Origin: Nymphalis io
Taxonomy: Eukaryota; Arthropoda; Insecta; Lepidoptera; Nymphalidae
DNA: 64,000 bases
Assembly: GCF_905147045.1 (NCBI RefSeq)
Contig: NC_065918.1
Coordinates: forward strand, 15,314,001 to 15,378,000
Direction of reading: 5' to 3'
How positions within the stretch are numbered: position 1 is the first letter of the stretch; each line of letters opens with the position of its first letter. Both the position numbers and the translations under genes were made by a program. The notes beneath the pieces were generated by a model. It did no database searches. It was not told where the DNA came from and worked only from the letters and a program-made list of their open reading frames with translations. Shown here one piece after another: positions 58,368 to 64,000 of the stretch.

Positions 58368-60433
58368 CAACGTACTTACAACCTTATATATATATGATTG
58401 AATGCAACAAGTATGGGATATAAAAGGAACGTAAGCGATTATTTCGTGTATATGTAAATATCGTCTACTTAGTTTGATAGTTAAATTAATTTTTAGCGCT
58501 GAGCGGATGATTTATATTGCATGAAATGCTGTTAACAGTAATATTACGTTTAATTTCTCTTTTAAATTATAAATTCAATTGATCTACATTTTATTATAAA
58601 AATATGAATAGTTTATTATATTCATTTTACTTGTATAGGCAATAATTTCATTTCATATAAAATAGATGATAAATTATAATATAAATGCTTATATCAAATA
58701 GGACATTACATATTTATGTTATATTTCTAAACTGCTCTGTCTTCGGCTGTAAAGTCTATATTAGTTGATCTACGAAATTATCTTAATATGAGATATATTG
58801 AAGTTTAAATGATTTTTTATTATAAAAATTAAATGAAATTAAAAGAAACGTTTAAATTAATCCAGGATAAACAGGAACATCAGTTGATAAGTTAATACTA
58901 ACCCTCAAATACCATAAATGGAATATCGTTTCAGTAATTTGGAAGGCAGTCCCGACGGATTGGAGTTGGGTACAGAAGTGGAGTACAGTCTCGGTCGTCT
59001 GAACGGGTCCGGGGGTGGGTGTGCAAGTGCTGAATTCGTACGAGTACTGCCAAGGGGATCAGTTACCATCGCGAAACCATTAGACCCAACACTTAACGGA
59101 ACGGTCACACGTACACTGCGAGCTTTGAATCCCGATCAGGCGAAATATTCAGGTAATCGTATATTATTTATTATTTCAATACTCTAGGAATACTTAGATA
59201 ATCTGTGCCACAGAAGTAATGGTAATGTCTGGTCCGGCGGCACCGCAAGAAGCACTTGATTTCTACTGAATTATGTTTTGAGTTTTTCCCTCGTTTCATT
59301 TTTTTTTTTTTTTTATAGAATAGGAAGGAGGACGAGCATATGGGCCACCTGATGGTAAGTGGTCACCAAACGCCCTTAGACATTGGCATTGTAAGAAATG
59401 TCAACCATCGCTTATAGCCAATGCGCAACCAACCTTGGGAACTAAGATTTTATGTCCCTTGTGCCTGTAATTACACTGGCTCACTCACCCTTCAAACCGG
59501 AACACAACAATATCAAGTATTGCTGTTTTGCGGTAGAATATCTGATGAGTGGGTGGTACCTACCCAGACGAGCTTGCACAAAGCCCTACCACCAGTACAT
59601 ACGGTATATACGTATATACGTATAGAATATGAATAATATGACTGCCTCGTTGGTTTAGTTGCTTGATATTAGGCCGCACACCCGGAGGTCCTGGGTTAAA
59701 TTCCCAGGTCGGGTCAATGAAAAGTTATTGGGTTTTTCTGTTAGAAAATTCTCAGTAGCAGTCCGGAGTCTGGAAGTTGGAAGTGTGGACACTCCCGTGT
59801 CTCGGAAAGCACGTAAAGCCGTTGGTCCTGCGCTTGAATTCTTTCCGGTCGTGTTCCGGATTGTCGTCCCATCGGATTATGGGAGTTAGGGAATAGAGAG
59901 TGCACCTGTGTTTGAGCACACACTTGTGCACTATAATATCTCCTGCGCACTTGGCTAATCTCTCTTGAGATTGGCCGCCGTGGTCGAAATCGGTCTGGAG
60001 GACATTATTATTATTAAACGTGAATCCTTATCGCGTGTTCAAAGTGCGACGAGCACAACTAAGATGTCACTTACCAATTTTGTGTTTATTAATCATCTCT
60101 TGCTCCGAATTGAAAGAAAATATTGTGAGGTAACTCAAATGGTATAAAGCAAGGTCAAATAAATATAACCATTTTTCCCTTTAGAATAGAGAATATATTT
60201 ACTTGGCGGTTTCGGGTTTTTATTGTATATAATGTAACTTATTTTATTTCCATTAGGTCTCATTCAAATGGAGGGAGGGTCAACCTACGAGTTTGGAATC
60301 ATGGGTCTCGCATGCAAACGTGAAATCCTCCAAGTGGGCGACCCTGTTACCTTTCAAGCAGACGTCGAAGGCAGAGCTACCAACATTATACCTATTAGGA
60401 AGAAGAGACGCGCCGTTGTTGATGCTATAAAAG
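33704..60433 (+). CDS. Unr: Unr / CSDE1 ortholog, cold-shock-domain RNA-binding protein (12 coding exons, 3' end missing)
   Basis: Twelve exons with GT-AG borders join in one frame into 767 codons plus one base. The product has a Ser/Asn-rich N-terminus (about residues 1-104) followed by alternating canonical and non-canonical cold-shock domains. Canonical ones are at about 105-170, 256-330, 425-500 and 603-680, each with a YGFI/FGFI RNP1-type motif and an FFHF/FFHY RNP2-type motif. Non-canonical ones are at about 171-240, 331-412, 503-590 and 685-767. This order is that of vertebrate CSDE1 (about 800 aa), where one more canonical domain and a short tail follow; these must lie beyond the window. 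The family binds purine-rich mRNA sites in the cytoplasm and controls translation and mRNA stability; in Drosophila, Unr represses msl-2 together with SXL and acts in dosage compensation. Alternative: none credible. Exon borders were placed by eye from frame and splice consensus. Confidence 0.95.
33902..34125 (+). CDS. Unr: Unr coding exon 2 (residues 40-114)
   Basis: Phase 1 in, phase 0 out. It encodes a Ser/Asn/Gln-rich, probably disordered stretch and then RETGIIEKLL, the first beta strand of cold-shock domain 1. Vertebrate CSDE1 has a matching RETGVIEKLL segment but a shorter region before it, so the insect protein has an N-terminal extension. Confidence 0.92.
34416..34792 (+). CDS. Unr: Unr coding exon 3 (residues 115-239)
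   Basis: The acceptor is TTTATTGTAG and the exit is phase 2. It holds most of canonical cold-shock domain 1 (SYGFIQC and RLFFHFSQF motifs, DRRTGKPIA near its end) and most of the non-canonical second domain (CFFLPYTKDDVEGNV, closely like the vertebrate segment). Confidence 0.95.
34939..35146 (+). CDS. Unr: Unr coding exon 4 (residues 240-309)
   Basis: The acceptor is TTGTTTTCAG; phase 2 in, phase 0 out. It encodes canonical cold-shock domain 3, with GVVCSKKENFGFIERAD and EIFFHYSE, then GDDVEF. These are among the best conserved residues of the family. Confidence 0.95.
35147..37070. other. Unr intron 4
   Basis: 1.9 kb, AT-rich, no repeat recognised; chance frames only. Confidence 0.7.
37071..37259 (+). 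CDS. Unr: Unr coding exon 5 (residues 310-372)
   Basis: The acceptor is ATACGTAG; phase 0 on both sides. GKEVACNITKLPSGSVVFED completes domain 3 and begins the non-canonical domain 4 (RGQVLKPLER, then NDPLPGRIRY). The next intron is the largest in the window, about 10.1 kb (37260-47408). Confidence 0.93.
37590..37665. repeat. AT-rich microsatellite
   Basis: Interrupted (AT)n tract with TGTATA and TTCACA interruptions, in Unr intron 5. Confidence 0.9.
39512..39793 (+). repeat. SINE family A in Unr intron 5
   Basis: It is 5'-truncated at about the B box (GGGTTCAAACCCGGGCAAG), then full body and CAGGCTGTTACGG with three to four GTTACG units at the end. It is very similar to the copy at 2333. 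Confidence 0.78.
40556..40860 (-). repeat. SINE-like family B in Unr intron 5
   Basis: Reverse-orientation full copy from CTGGTGGTAGGGCTTTGTGC to CCTTCCTATTCTATAAAA and an A-run. The minus-strand frame 40517-40729 is repeat sequence. Confidence 0.82.
40979..41050 (+). repeat. short dispersed repeat, copy 2, in Unr intron 5
   Basis: AACAAATAACGGGCCACA, then TCTGTCTCATAATATG and ACGATAAGTCACTACTCAC; same orientation as 2659-2742. Confidence 0.6.
41162..41204. repeat. inverted repeat, 15-bp arms
   Basis: GTGAAATTTTAACAC (41162-41176) and GTGTTAAAATTTCAC (41190-41204) are separated by 13 bases. GGCC lies just outside both arms. In Unr intron 5. Confidence 0.88.
44557..44800 (-). repeat. SINE-like family B, end-truncated, in Unr intron 5
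   Basis: CTGGTGGTAGGGCTTTGGCG to CATCAGGTGGCCCAT. The last 40 bp of the family are missing. It lies next to a probable Helitron-type end at 44858. Confidence 0.75.
44820..44861 (+). mobile_element. possible Helitron 3' end
   Basis: TTCACGCGGATGATGTCGCG, then GGCAATAG and CTAG followed by T: hairpin-like GC stretch and CTRR end. Confidence 0.4.
44950..45165 (-). repeat. SINE-like family B, diverged
   Basis: ATTCTACTAACAAACAACAA, then CCATTTTAATTACAGGCATA and TTACCATCAGGTGGTCCCTA. It is old and lies 150 bp from a younger family B copy. Confidence 0.6.
45965..46920 (-). mobile_element. R1-clade LINE, 5'-truncated 3' end, in Unr intron 5
   Basis: On the minus strand an open frame (46845 to 46330, extending upstream to about 46915) carries RLTQVMTGHGFFGEYLCKIG and the CCHC-type CHHCGADRDTAQHTLEVC, then SFCETVMVQKE and a run of Arg. 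This is the C-terminus of ORF2 in R1/TRAS-like elements. A GC-rich 3' UTR (46329-45990) ends in an AAAT-rich tail (45965-45987). It contrasts strongly with the AT-rich intron. The copy is quite intact, so a recent insertion is likely. Confidence 0.82.
47409..47560 (+). CDS. Unr: Unr coding exon 6 (residues 373-422)
   Basis: The acceptor is TTCTGCCAG; phase 0 in, phase 2 out. VPFGDKDQCG, then GDWVQFQVATDRRDQLKRAT, matches the second half of non-canonical domain 4 of CSDE1. It is preceded by a repeat-filled intron. Confidence 0.94.
47735..47910 (-). mobile_element. LINE 3' end fragment in Unr intron 6
   Basis: It is the reverse complement of the tail seen at 6456-6645 (shared segments include TTAAGACGGAAAGGGTACC and CGTGGGGGAAACGCGTAAT). 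It sits about 175 bp after Unr coding exon 6, in the opposite orientation. Confidence 0.7.
49725..49985 (+). repeat. SINE family C, diverged, in Unr intron 6
   Basis: TTTTTCGGTCGAGATATTCT, CTTCCGTGCCTCGAGAAGCG and CGGATTATGAGTGTGAGTGG keep the order of the family with many changes. Confidence 0.55.
50470..50512 (+). mobile_element. possible Helitron 3' end
   Basis: ACACACGCGAAGCCGCAAGC, then GAAAACTAG before T; the same end type as at 44820. Confidence 0.35.
50665..50944 (+). repeat. SINE family D in Unr intron 6, with inverted insertion
   Basis: GAGCCGGTTGGCTTGGTTGG head and GGGTTCGATTCCCACCCAGG B box; body to GGATCAGATGGCCGTGTGTG. The loop CTTTCAC in the tRNA-like part would place a TTC anticodon. 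It contains a 22-bp-arm hairpin (50801-50852) not seen in the other copies. Confidence 0.8.
51547..51915 (+). repeat. SINE family C in Unr intron 6
   Basis: ACTGCCTCGTTGATCTAGTG head, GGTCCTGAGTTCAATTCCCA and the full body, ending GGTCTGGAGGACATTATTAT. It lies 150 bp before coding exon 7. Confidence 0.78.
52067..52199 (+). CDS. Unr: Unr coding exon 7 (residues 423-467)
   Basis: The acceptor is TTAAACAG; phase 2 in, phase 0 out. It is the first part of canonical cold-shock domain 5: GVVSSLKEGFGFIRCVE, then TMFFHFAEV and GDE. The donor is GTACGT. Confidence 0.94.
52200..53108. other. Unr intron 7
   Basis: AT-rich, no feature recognised. Confidence 0.75.
53109..53309 (+). CDS. Unr: Unr coding exon 8 (residues 468-534)
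   Basis: The acceptor is GTAACCAG; phase 0 on both sides. VEFTVDP, then RQSAIRIKHLSPGTVQFE, completes domain 5. RGVRGIIAKEAQAF starts non-canonical domain 6. A serine run and a PTRQPPS linker follow, in the place of a variable linker in vertebrates. Confidence 0.93.
53371..53652 (+). mobile_element. non-LTR retrotransposon 3' end, copy 1
   Basis: About 270 bp are nearly identical to 61819-62105, starting TTTTACCATCGAACGGCCAG and ending in an A-run. The coding part is the C-terminus of a jockey/CR1-like ORF2 (R..AKLWNALPESVFPDRYN in copy 2), here frame-broken. It lies just downstream of Unr coding exon 8. Confidence 0.72.
53655..53915 (+). repeat. SINE-like family B, strongly diverged
   Basis: ATACTATAGGAAGGAGACAG, TGTTACGTCACTTATGTCTG and ACTACCTATCAAGACGAGTT follow the order of family B with low similarity. 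It directly follows LINE copy 53371-53652. Confidence 0.5.
54288..54352 (+). repeat. SINE family A, 3' fragment in Unr intron 8
   Basis: CTTTCTCCTCAAAAAGGGAG, then GCCTTAGCCCAGCATTGGGA and TTACGG; 5'-truncated. Confidence 0.65.
55690..56055 (+). repeat. SINE family C, diverged, in Unr intron 8
   Basis: GATCCTGGGTTCAAACCCTG, AGTAGTAGCCCGGAGTGTCG and TGCGCACACACTTGTGCACT. Two-strand frames at 55648-56049 are repeat artefacts. Confidence 0.7.
56462..56728 (-). repeat. SINE-like family B, diverged, in Unr intron 8
   Basis: GGTTGGGCTTTGTGCAATCT through TTAGTTCCCAAGGTTGGCGC to CAGGTGGCCTATTAGCGAGT. It ends about 85 bp before coding exon 9. Confidence 0.65.
56814..56936 (+). CDS. Unr: Unr coding exon 9 (residues 535-575)
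   Basis: The acceptor is TTGTTTTAG; phase 0 on both sides. ETGIITCQINNMKKSITYTA, then PRVGDKVTFDIYQ, is the core of non-canonical domain 6, matching the vertebrate EDGIIAYDD...GDKVEF segment in layout. Confidence 0.9.
57236..57457 (+). repeat. SINE family A in Unr intron 9
   Basis: The body starts at GCTTGTGCTTAATTTGTG and runs through ACCCGCATTGGAGCAGCGTG to CAGGCTGTTAC. The head is missing. Confidence 0.72.
57531..57712 (+). CDS. Unr: Unr coding exon 10 (residues 576-635)
   Basis: The acceptor is AATTTCACAG; phase 0 in, phase 2 out. It ends domain 6 and, after an Asn/Gly-rich linker, begins canonical domain 7: GFIAALKDGFGFIETAD, then EVFFHF. The FHF(S) codon is completed by the next exon. 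Confidence 0.95.
57713..58934. other. Unr intron 10
   Basis: T-runs and the GATT microsatellite only. Confidence 0.75.
58333..58366. repeat. GATT microsatellite
   Basis: About 8.5 uninterrupted GATT units in Unr intron 10, after a T-run. Confidence 0.95.
58935..59152 (+). CDS. Unr: Unr coding exon 11 (residues 636-708)
   Basis: The acceptor is CGTTTCAG; phase 2 in, phase 1 out. It completes domain 7 (LELGTEVEYSLGR) with a Gly-rich loop, then begins non-canonical domain 8 (LNGTVTRTLRALNPDQAKYS), equal in position to the vertebrate VIRPLRSVDPTQTEY segment. Confidence 0.94.
59300..59595 (+). repeat. SINE-like family B in Unr intron 11
   Basis: T-run, ATAGGAAGGAGGACGAGCAT through GAATATCTGATGAGTGGGTG to CCTACCACCAG. 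Family C starts about 45 bp downstream. Confidence 0.82.
59640..60016 (+). repeat. SINE family C in Unr intron 11
   Basis: GACTGCCTCGTTGGTTTAGT head, GGTCCTGGGTTAAATTCCCA and the full body to GGTCTGGAGGACATTATTAT. Confidence 0.78.
60257..60433 (+). CDS. Unr: Unr coding exon 12 (residues 709-767), last exon in the window
   Basis: The acceptor is TTTCCATTAG; phase 1 on both sides. GLIQMEGGSTYEFGIMGLA, then GDPVTFQ, completes non-canonical domain 8. RRAVVDAIKG is the very start of the last canonical domain, which continues as QFGF(I) in relatives. No exon continuing it is visible between 60434 and 64000. Confidence 0.93.
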
Positions 60434-60674
60434 GTAATATCCGCTTGATTGTGTAGCTTACTTGTACCGCTGCAGATCATGAGGTATCGGCTGCCAGGTC
60501 TGTCCAAAGGTTAGATTGTATTAGGTTTCTTAGGCTGACAAGAAAATCGCAGTATCAAGCGTGAATTAGGAAGTTGCCAGTGCGACATTGTCTTTCGAGT
60601 TTTGTGGGATTGTCGTCCCAGCATACTATGATAGGCTATAATGAATTTTAGGATATGACTGTCTTACTAACTAT

Positions 60675-60903
60675 ACATAAAAGGCTTTGTGCACTCACTT
60701 AACACTTACTTTAACGCCAAACAGGAATACACGAAGTATTCCGGTTTTAACTATGAGTGACTCAGTATAACTAAAGACACAAGGTATATAACATCATAGT
60801 TCCTATGGTTGGTGGCGCAATGTCGATGTAAGGAATTGTTAATATTTCTTACGCGCCAATGTCTATTAGCGGTGGTGGCCACTTACCATCAGGTCGCCCA
60901 TTT
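60675..60903 (-). repeat. SINE-like family B, diverged, after Unr exon 12
   Basis: AAAAGGCTTTGTGCACTCAC, then TAACATCATAGTTCCTATGG and GGTGGTGGCCACTTACCATC. The family pattern is clear despite many changes. Confidence 0.6.
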
Positions 60904-61440
60904 TCAAGTCGTAAAATGTATACAATAAATGTAATTAATATATTTAACTCATATACATTCCCTTTTTTTTTTAATTTTCGATGCTATGTATCTAAATTTT
61001 TACCGAATATATCGTTTTATTACGCTTTGTTTTACGCAGTTAAATTGTGATAGACATTGAGTTCCCTCCCACAAACACTCTGTATTGCTGCCTTCCTGCT
61101 TGAAGTCGGTCTGTGTAATTACAGGCAGATGAGATATAATGGACATAGTGGCCATTACAATAACAATACACATACAATACAATAGCAGTTATAACAATGG
61201 AATATTCACCAATCAGAATGGTCAAAAGGTGTCGTGATTGATTGAGTGATTGGTTGTCCATAATCCGTCCGCGCACTTGATTGGCTATGATAATCGCACT
61301 GATCAAACACAAACGATTATATGTCTTACTGTTGTATTTACTAAGAACGGCAATACGGCTTAAAGTACTATAGTAAATATGTTCGTTTAAGTTTATTTCT
61401 TAATCGTGCCAATTGGGAGATGGATCGGGACCGTGTAGGC

Positions 61441-61713
61441 CAGCTGTACTCAATCTGCGGTCCGCCGGCCGCAATTTTGTGGTCGGCCCACTTTATTTTC
61501 AACTATTTTAAATTTCGATTTTTTTTATCTCCTAAATATTTTGAATAAAATAACTGATTATGGCCCCGGATATTACAAAGTGTATCTGTATCTATAACGT
61601 AAAAAAAACGATTACATTTTTTTTTTAAATAATAACGAACCCTAATATATTTTGTTCGCGGCCCGATACTATGACTATCACATTCTTGTGTTATAAAAAG
61701 TTTGATATCGCTG
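61441..61713. mobile_element. hAT-like MITE
   Basis: It starts CAGCTGTACTCAATCTGCGG and ends with the weak inverse (complement CAGCGATATCAAA). GC-rich 'gcggcc' ends surround an AT-rich middle. Flanks are GTGTAGGC and GTGTAGTC, an 8-bp target duplication with one mismatch, as for hAT elements. It has no coding capacity. Confidence 0.6.
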
Positions 61714-61818
61714 GTGTAGTCTATCGAGGAAGGAATAGCGATAAACAAACCTTAGATTTACATATTCGATTTGATTTGTTAATAGCTTTGCTTTTGCACG
61801 ACAAACAGTCGAACGATA

Positions 61819-62105
61819 CTTTTACCATCGAACGGCCAGGCCAACGCGACCAAAGCGACACAGGTACACATTGAAAATTCCACGCCTACGTACGAAGCGC
61901 TTTGAATCCACATTCATCAATCGCACTGCGAAACTATGGAATGCTTTGCCTGAGTCCGTATTTCCTGATAGGTACAATGTTGGTGGTCTTCAAATCCAGA
62001 GTGAACAGGTTTCTTATAGGCAAGCGTGCTACATCCTAGACCGTGTCGATGCTTAACATCATGCAAGTCAACGGTCAAACGCTGGCTGATTAATAGTAAA
62101 AAAAA
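61819..62105 (+). mobile_element. non-LTR retrotransposon 3' end, copy 2
   Basis: An open frame 61871-62056 encodes FINRTAKLWNALPESVFPD, then RYNVGG and a stop, the usual C-terminal motif of jockey/CR1-group ORF2. An A-run follows. It is the same family and orientation as 53371-53652. Confidence 0.75.
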
Positions 62106-62550
62106 CGACTTGAATATATCTTTGTTTATACTACAAGACTATTTCATTTAAAGTACCTACAACATGGTACCGACCAAGTGTAAAATGCTATATTTTTTTT
62201 CTCACGAATCCTTAATGACCAACATGATTATCCAACATTTCGACGAATATATAACATTTCACTAGAATGCCAAAGTTGTTAATTTGTCTTTCCTTCTCCT
62301 GTGATGAGAATTGTCTGTACATGATGCACCTTGATGACACGCGGACAAAAATAGACCCAAAGTATAAACGTCGTATCCGTCGTACATTCAAATGACACGA
62401 AATTCACCCGAAAATACTCGATGAGTTTATATTGAATTCGTTTGTAGATATGTATTTTAAAAATTGAGATATTGATTTTGAAAATGTTTAGCGAGTGATT
62501 ATTTCAACATGGCAGTGTCTTCTTTTTTCGAATGTCAAAATAATAATAAT

Positions 62551-62793
62551 ATTCTGGGACATTTTTCACACACGGCCGTCTGATCTCAATTTAAGCTTGT
62601 ACAAAGCTTGTGCTATGGAAACCAGACAACTGATGTACTACATATCCTACTTTTCTTTTCTAAATACATACTTATATAGTTAATTACTCCCAGACATGTT
62701 CATGCATACAAATGTCTGTCCTGGGTGTGAATCGAACCCACAACCTTCGGCGTGAAAAGGCAAGTATGTACCAACCACGCCAACCGGCTCGTC
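62551..62793 (-). repeat. SINE family D
   Basis: Reverse copy: GGGACATTTTTCACACACGG through GCACAAGCTT-type body to CACGCCAACCGGCTCGTC. The B box complement GAATCGAACCCACAACC is intact. Confidence 0.78.
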
Positions 62794-63235
62794 GTTCTAT
62801 ATATTTCTATAATAATGATAGAAAGAGCCGCTAAATAACGTTCATAATAACTCATAAGATTTGCACTTAGGATTATATGAATGGTCGAGGTTAGTTAGGC
62901 GTAGTAGAATGGTTTGTAAATCGCGTTACCGCTTGAAACTTAGTTAACTGTAATATATATACATACATACGGTATATAGTAGGTAGCTATATAATATTAT
63001 TTGCATATAATGCTTCGAATCGATAATTTAAAACGACATATCATATGCGACCTCGTCCAAGTTCATACGTGATTAGAATTTAATCAATAATAATGTTGAG
63101 CGTATAATTATTATCTCGATAAAATTAATGATTAATCAAATAACGATGTCAGTTTAACATGACAGTTTTTCAAAGAAAATATGTTAGTATACGATGCAAT
63201 AAGACTTGGAATTGGAATAATGATAATAAATAATA

Positions 63236-63484
63236 TCCTGGGACGTTATTCACACACGGCCTTCTGATCTCAAACTAAGCAGAGCTTGTGCTATGGAAAC
63301 CAGACAACTGACATACTACATATACTACTTTTCTTTTGTAAAAACATACTTATATAGATAATTACACCCAGATTCAAGACAAACAGACATGTTCATGTAC
63401 ACAAATTTCTGTCCTGGGTGGGAATCGAACCCACAACCTTCGGCGTGAAGGGCAAGTATCTACAAACCACGCCAACCGGCCCAT
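63236..63484 (-). repeat. SINE family D
   Basis: Reverse copy from CCTGGGACGTTATTCACACA to ACCACGCCAACCGGCCC. B box complement GGAATCGAACCCACAACC. It lies about 440 bp from the copy at 62551 in the same orientation. Confidence 0.78.
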
Positions 63485-63897
63485 CAAGATTAGAAGACAA
63501 TTAAATATGTAGGCCTTTACATAATAGTAAATAATATATAGTAATTTTATAATTAACACAATAACTCTAGTCTCAATGTGTGCCTTGGATTAACTTTTAA
63601 AATACATAACGTTATTTGATGAAATTGTGTATAGAAATATCTTGAACCCTGATGCAAGGACTTGTTGGACTTGGAATGGCTTGAAATTTTTTTTTAAAAG
63701 GGAAGTAAATAACATACGGACGTGAAAATAACTTAAATAAAATCCATGAGTTCTCGTTTCCTTACTGCATACTTATAATATGAATAAGAAAATAAATATA
63801 ATATTACTAGTAACCAAGTTGCCGTCTTCGCCCGCGTGCGAAAAGGTGGGGAGGTGTTAGGTTAGCCTGTATCTTGTTCTGTACTTCGGACGAAGTG

Positions 63898-64000
63898 TTT
63901 TTATTTTTATAGAATAGGAAGGTGGACGAGCATATGGGCAACCTGATGGTAAGTGGTCACCAAACGCCCTTAGACATTGGCATTCTAAGAAATGTCAACC
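63898..64000 (+). repeat. SINE-like family B, cut by the window end
   Basis: TATAGAATAGGAAGGTGGAC, then CCTGATGGTAAGTGGTCACC and CATTCTAAGAAATGTCAACC; the rest lies beyond the window. Confidence 0.75.

Larger units (their letters stand above)
60434..64000. other. Unr intron 12 (continues past the window)
   Basis: Family B and D SINEs, hAT-like MITE and LINE 3' end. No exon for the final cold-shock domain is visible, so the 3' part of Unr must lie beyond 64,000. Confidence 0.65.

Noticed and set aside
60434..64000. Last Unr exon(s) with the final FGF(I) cold-shock domain
   Set aside because: I looked for FGFI and FFH-type segments after a phase-1 acceptor and found none; only repeats are visible.
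1..64000. CRISPR arrays, phage, bacterial operons or ribosomal RNA genes
   Set aside because: Direct repeats here are dispersed transposons, genes are spliced and no rRNA core sequence is seen.

Overview
This is a piece of a eukaryotic, strongly AT-rich genome. It looks like a lepidopteran insect, probably a butterfly. The genes are split by GT-AG introns. The spaces between exons are filled with short tRNA-derived SINEs, R1- and jockey/CR1-type non-LTR retrotransposon 3' ends, a mariner and a hAT-like MITE, of the kind common in butterfly genomes. There is no bacterial-type operon, CRISPR array or phage content. Most open frames in the window are chance frames or frames across repeats.

Region 1 (1-26,500) has no confidently identifiable host gene. 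It holds dispersed repeats: four SINE-like families (called A, B, C and D here), a LINE copy with an inverted 5' part (about 20,160-21,028), a decayed reverse transcriptase fragment (about 23,400-23,790), a complete but dead mariner bounded by inverted repeats (24,959-25,874), and a diverged duplicated block (15,870-16,465 and 18,303-19,020).

Region 2 (26,518-32,052) is a plus-strand gene of about seven coding exons for a membrane-anchored trypsin-like protein. It has a short cytoplasmic tail, one transmembrane segment and a serine-protease fold in which two of the three catalytic residues are lost. Exon 3 carries an apparent reading-frame lesion, so the gene may be a pseudogene.

Region 3 (about 32,600 to beyond 60,433) is the main gene: the insect ortholog of Upstream of N-ras (Unr, vertebrate CSDE1), a multi-cold-shock-domain RNA-binding translational regulator. 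Two 5'-UTR exon pieces and twelve coding exons join without a frame break into 767 codons, covering four canonical and four non-canonical cold-shock domains. The last canonical domain and the stop codon are not in the window. Introns reach about 10 kb and are loaded with SINEs and LINE fragments. Region 4 (60,434-64,000) is intron sequence with a hAT-like MITE, a LINE 3' end, two family D SINEs and the start of a family B SINE.

The two host genes lie head to tail on the plus strand, about 0.6 kb apart, and nothing in the sequence links their functions. I found no convincing new biological system. The most interesting items are structural: the inverted LINE, an inverted duplication inside one SINE, a 21-bp-arm palindrome, two adjacent hairpins in a duplicated block, two histone-type stem-loops, and the dead protease gene.
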